Assembly (NCBI GenBank): GCA_035570275.1
Contig: DATMNI010000031.1
Coordinates: forward strand, 1 to 10,095
Origin: DATMNI01 sp035570275
GTDB taxonomy: Bacteria; Acidobacteriota; Terriglobia; Bryobacterales; Bryobacteraceae
DNA: 10,095 nt
Reading direction: 5' to 3'
Translations under genes and position numbers: made by a program
In this document: piece after piece, positions 6,587 to 10,095 of the stretch
Position numbering within the stretch: the stretch's first letter is position 1
Layout: every line of letters begins with the position of its first letter
The notes under the pieces: model-generated
The model's database searches: none
Seen by the model: only the letters and a program-made list of their open reading frames with translations
What the model was told of the DNA's origin: nothing

Positions 6587-6883
6587 ATATCAGCCGGGCT
6601 TCGGCCAGCACGCCGGGCCGGATGAGTGGCTTCAGTGCGGGCCTGACCGCCAGATCGACCCGGCGACCGGCCAGGGCAGTGAACTCACGCATCATGGCAG
6701 AAACGCCTGGCAATCCAGGGCGCGCGCCGGGCAGAAAGTCGACCAGCAGGTCGAGATCGCTGTCCGGCCGCATCTCGCCCCGCGCGCAGCCGAACCGAAC
6801 AGGAATAACTCCTTGACCTCATGGCGCCGGTAGATGTCGGCGATCGCCGTCTCGGGTAATTCGATTCCAGCAGCGATGGTCAT
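6576..6883 (-). pseudogene. Frameshifted MNT-type minimal nucleotidyltransferase
   Basis: Minimal nucleotidyltransferase of the MntA type, the antitoxin of MNT/HEPN systems, which in known cases AMPylates the HEPN ribonuclease. The N-terminal part from ATG 6883 reads MTIAAGIELPETAIADIYRR, then HEVKELFLFGSAARG; the rest continues in another frame as MRPDSDLDLLVDFLPG and on to VLAEARLIYAA, ending at TGA 6576. Joined, the family motif GSxARGE-x5-SDLDLLV is complete, with a third acidic residue in RRVDLAV. The two parts are offset by two extra bases (GC) near 6777-6781 in a GC-repeat context; removing them restores ARGEMRPDSDLDLL exactly. The expected HEPN partner is only a stub, which supports real decay rather than a sequencing error. 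No clear Shine-Dalgarno precedes 6883. Confidence 0.8.
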
Positions 6884-6904
6884 TAAGTTGATGCGCCGCT
6901 CCGT

Positions 6905-6952
6905 CCAACTGAGCTTCGGGCCAACTGAGCTTCGGGCCAACCGAGCTTCGGG
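6905..6952 (+). repeat. Three tandem copies of a 16-bp unit
   Basis: CCAACTGAGCTTCGGG occurs at 6905-6920 and 6921-6936, and as CCAACCGAGCTTCGGG at 6937-6952. The array starts 22 bp upstream of the nucleotidyltransferase start. Each unit contains a small inverted repeat, CYGA-GCT-TCGG, so on RNA every copy could form a mini-hairpin. It may be replication slippage or a repeated binding site. Confidence 0.92.
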
Positions 6953-7006
6953 CGCACGGAAGTCTTGATTTTTGCAGGAACGTAAGTAGGGTTTCACGAA
7001 TCCGGG

Positions 7007-7064
7007 CTCGCATTTGCGAGGAGATCGCTCCCTTACCGTGCGCAACCGCAACGTGTGCAACCGC
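7007..7064. repeat. Short palindrome and direct repeats after the permease gene
   Basis: CTCGCATTTGCGAG (7007-7020) is a perfect 6-bp inverted repeat with two central bases. GTGCGCAACCGC (7038-7049) recurs as GTGTGCAACCGC (7053-7064), a 15-base period. They lie just behind the permease stop. The hairpin has no T-run, so I do not call it a terminator. Confidence 0.5.
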
Positions 7065-7065
7065 G

Positions 7066-9495
<2,430 letters not shown>

Positions 9496-9514
9496 AGTTG
9501 GCGCCTGCACCCTT

Positions 9515-9544
9515 AATGTATTAGATAACTAGTACACTCGTCAA
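9515..9544 (-). promoter_or_regulatory. Permease promoter with PadR-like operator
   Basis: On the minus strand -35 TTGACG (9544-9539) and -10-like TACATT (9520-9515, 4/6) are 18 bp apart. Between them lies an inverted repeat, TGTACTAG-TTAT-CTAATACA (9536-9517), with 8-bp arms and one mismatch. TGTA...TACA ends are typical of PadR-family sites, and PadR regulators often accompany ADOP genes. The assignment to PadR is an inference; the repeat and its position are seen directly. Confidence 0.55.
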
Positions 9545-9933
9545 GCGCTATTTTGGAGGGCTGGCAGATGCCGGCCCCGGCGCCTTTGTTTTCAATCCAC
9601 GCCGCCCGTGAAGGCGGCGACTTTGGATCGAGCTTGCCACGACCGGTGGCCCCGGTACAACCTTTGCGTGCTTCACGGCATCTCATGCTGCGCACCCCCG
9701 GTATACCAAACGAACCTAGTCCCATTTTCGGAAAACCGGCCCACCTTTCAACGGCGGTGCCACGGTCAACAATCGCACCCGCATCGGCGGCACCCCGAAC
9801 AGCGCCACCACAGACAACCCCTGCCAGCCGCCGAGCAGATCGACGAATTCCGGCGTGGTTGCCGCAGTTGCCGGTGGGCGCCCTGGCGAGGGGATTCGCT
9901 GCCCGCCCCCCCAACCCGCCCCTCCGTACACCG
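9545..9933. other. Intergenic stretch without a recognisable gene
   Basis: About 390 bases lie between the permease promoter and the tig promoter. Open frames on both strands (for example 9553-9945 plus, 9716-9961 minus) are proline- and arginine-rich and have no recognisable protein or ribosome site. The only structured element I can support is the CRISPR-like repeat at 9588-9621. Confidence 0.5.
9588..9621 (-). repeat. Solitary type I-C-like CRISPR repeat, no array
   Basis: On the plus strand the element starts GTTTTCAATCCACGC, has a perfect 7-bp stem (CGCCGCC 9600-9606 with GGCGGCG 9613-9619) around the loop CGTGAA, and ends GCGAC. This is the layout of type I-C repeats: GTCGC start, GC stem, and GTGGATTGAAA end when read on the minus strand, about 32 nt. 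One extra T/A near the GTTTTC end departs from the usual GTTTC. I see no second copy within 150 bases on either side and no cas gene, so it is not an array. In crRNA orientation it points toward the permease promoter, whose -35 lies 43 bases further on. Confidence 0.6.
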
Positions 9934-9942
9934 TGTTATGAT
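9934..9942 (+). promoter_or_regulatory. Extended -10 promoter candidate for tig
   Basis: TGTTATGAT is an extended -10 (TGn plus TATGAT, 5/6 to TATAAT). No -35 is seen, which such promoters tolerate. Transcription would begin near 9949, leaving a leader of about 36 bases with the Shine-Dalgarno inside it. Confidence 0.45.
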
Positions 9943-9970
9943 TAGCTTTCGCACCGATCACTTCTTTCCT

Positions 9971-9975
9971 GAGGT
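9971..9975 (+). promoter_or_regulatory. Shine-Dalgarno of tig
   Basis: GAGGT lies nine bases before TTG 9985. An in-frame TGA at 9970-9972 rules out any earlier start, so this site and the stop together fix the rare TTG start codon. Confidence 0.7.
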
Positions 9976-9984
9976 AGATTCCAC

Positions 9985-10095
9985 TTGGCTTTAGTTGAAG
10001 GCTGCAAGCACTCCTTGGAGATTTCCGTACCTGTTCCCGACGTGGAAAGCGAGACCGGCCGAGTTGTCGGAGATGTCATGAAGCGCGCCAAGCTT
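9985..10095 (+). CDS. tig: Trigger factor, N-terminal fragment cut by the window edge
   Basis: Ribosome-bound chaperone and peptidyl-prolyl isomerase that meets nascent chains at the exit tunnel. Only 37 codons are in the window. Read with TTG as Met they give MALVEGCKHSLEISVPVPDV, then ESETGRVVGDVMKRAKL. This matches the trigger-factor N-terminal ribosome-binding domain: a C-K-x-x-L-x-I-x-V-P strand, an acidic 'DVESETGRVV' helix, and the basic stretch before the expected G-F-R-x-G-K loop, which would follow just past the edge. Start TTG 9985 is fixed by GAGGT nine bases upstream and a preceding in-frame stop. It has its own extended -10 promoter. In many bacteria clpP and clpX follow tig; that cannot be seen here. 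Confidence 0.85.
   Translation, partial: MALVEGCKHSLEISVPVPDVESETGRVVGDVMKRAKL

Noticed and set aside
7007..7020. Hairpin as a terminator for the permease gene
   Set aside because: A short stem without a following T-run in the direction of transcription; listed only as a palindrome.
9622..9760. Possible second CRISPR repeat next to the lone one
   Set aside because: Only an eight-base match (CTTCACGG, around 9672-9679) to the reverse repeat was found, without the stem or the conserved ends. There is no array.
9716..9961. 81-codon minus-strand frame between the permease and tig
   Set aside because: GTG start without a ribosome site, Pro/Gly-rich, no recognised family, and it runs through the tig promoter candidate.
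10090..10095. AAGCTT at the extreme right end
   Set aside because: A HindIII site exactly at the edge could hint at a cloning boundary, but the left end has none and tig continues normally up to it, so it is treated as chance.

Overview
The window is high-GC bacterial DNA that most resembles Acidobacteriota of the Solibacter/Bryobacter type. The main reason is the gene at 7066-9495: a stand-alone, duplicated MacB/FtsX-type permease of the ADOP family (acidobacterial duplicated orphan permease), which is typical of that phylum. The taxonomic call is an inference from gene content; there is no marker RNA here.

Layout from left to right. (1) 1-1142, minus: an amidase-signature hydrolase whose C-terminus lies beyond the left edge. 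(2) 1245-1789, minus: a brnT-brnA toxin-antitoxin pair with a clear inverted-repeat operator inside its promoter. (3) 1825-2314: a spacer without a recognisable gene, ending in a 17-bp tandem duplication across the start of the next gene. (4) 2315-5752, plus: a complete single-chain pyruvate carboxylase (pyc), the one long housekeeping gene in the window. (5) 5818-6362, minus: a second toxin-antitoxin pair, DUF433 antitoxin plus DUF5615 PIN-like toxin, overlapping by 28 bases. (6) 6440-6883, minus: what looks like a dead MNT/HEPN module, with a frameshifted minimal nucleotidyltransferase followed by a 48-codon stub where the HEPN partner would start. A 26-bp segment resembling pyc lies inside the stub. 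(7) 6905-6952: three tandem copies of a 16-bp unit. (8) 7066-9495, minus: the ADOP permease, with a PadR-like operator in its promoter. (9) 9545-9936: a spacer without a recognised gene that carries one solitary type I-C-like CRISPR repeat. (10) 9985 to the right edge, plus: the first 37 codons of trigger factor (tig), starting with TTG behind a good Shine-Dalgarno.

Functionally, pyc is a metabolic island flanked by small toxin-antitoxin-type modules: two look intact and one decayed. The permease is probably a separately regulated efflux or envelope-stress unit, and tig belongs to core protein folding. Four minus-strand genes share an odd upstream layout: a TAC..T -10-like hexamer 4-6 bases before a GTG or ATG, suggesting leaderless or nearly leaderless mRNAs. 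The observations most worth a second look are the lone CRISPR-like repeat 44 bp upstream of the permease promoter, the decayed MNT/HEPN locus with its pyc-like fragment, and the two operator-in-promoter arrangements.
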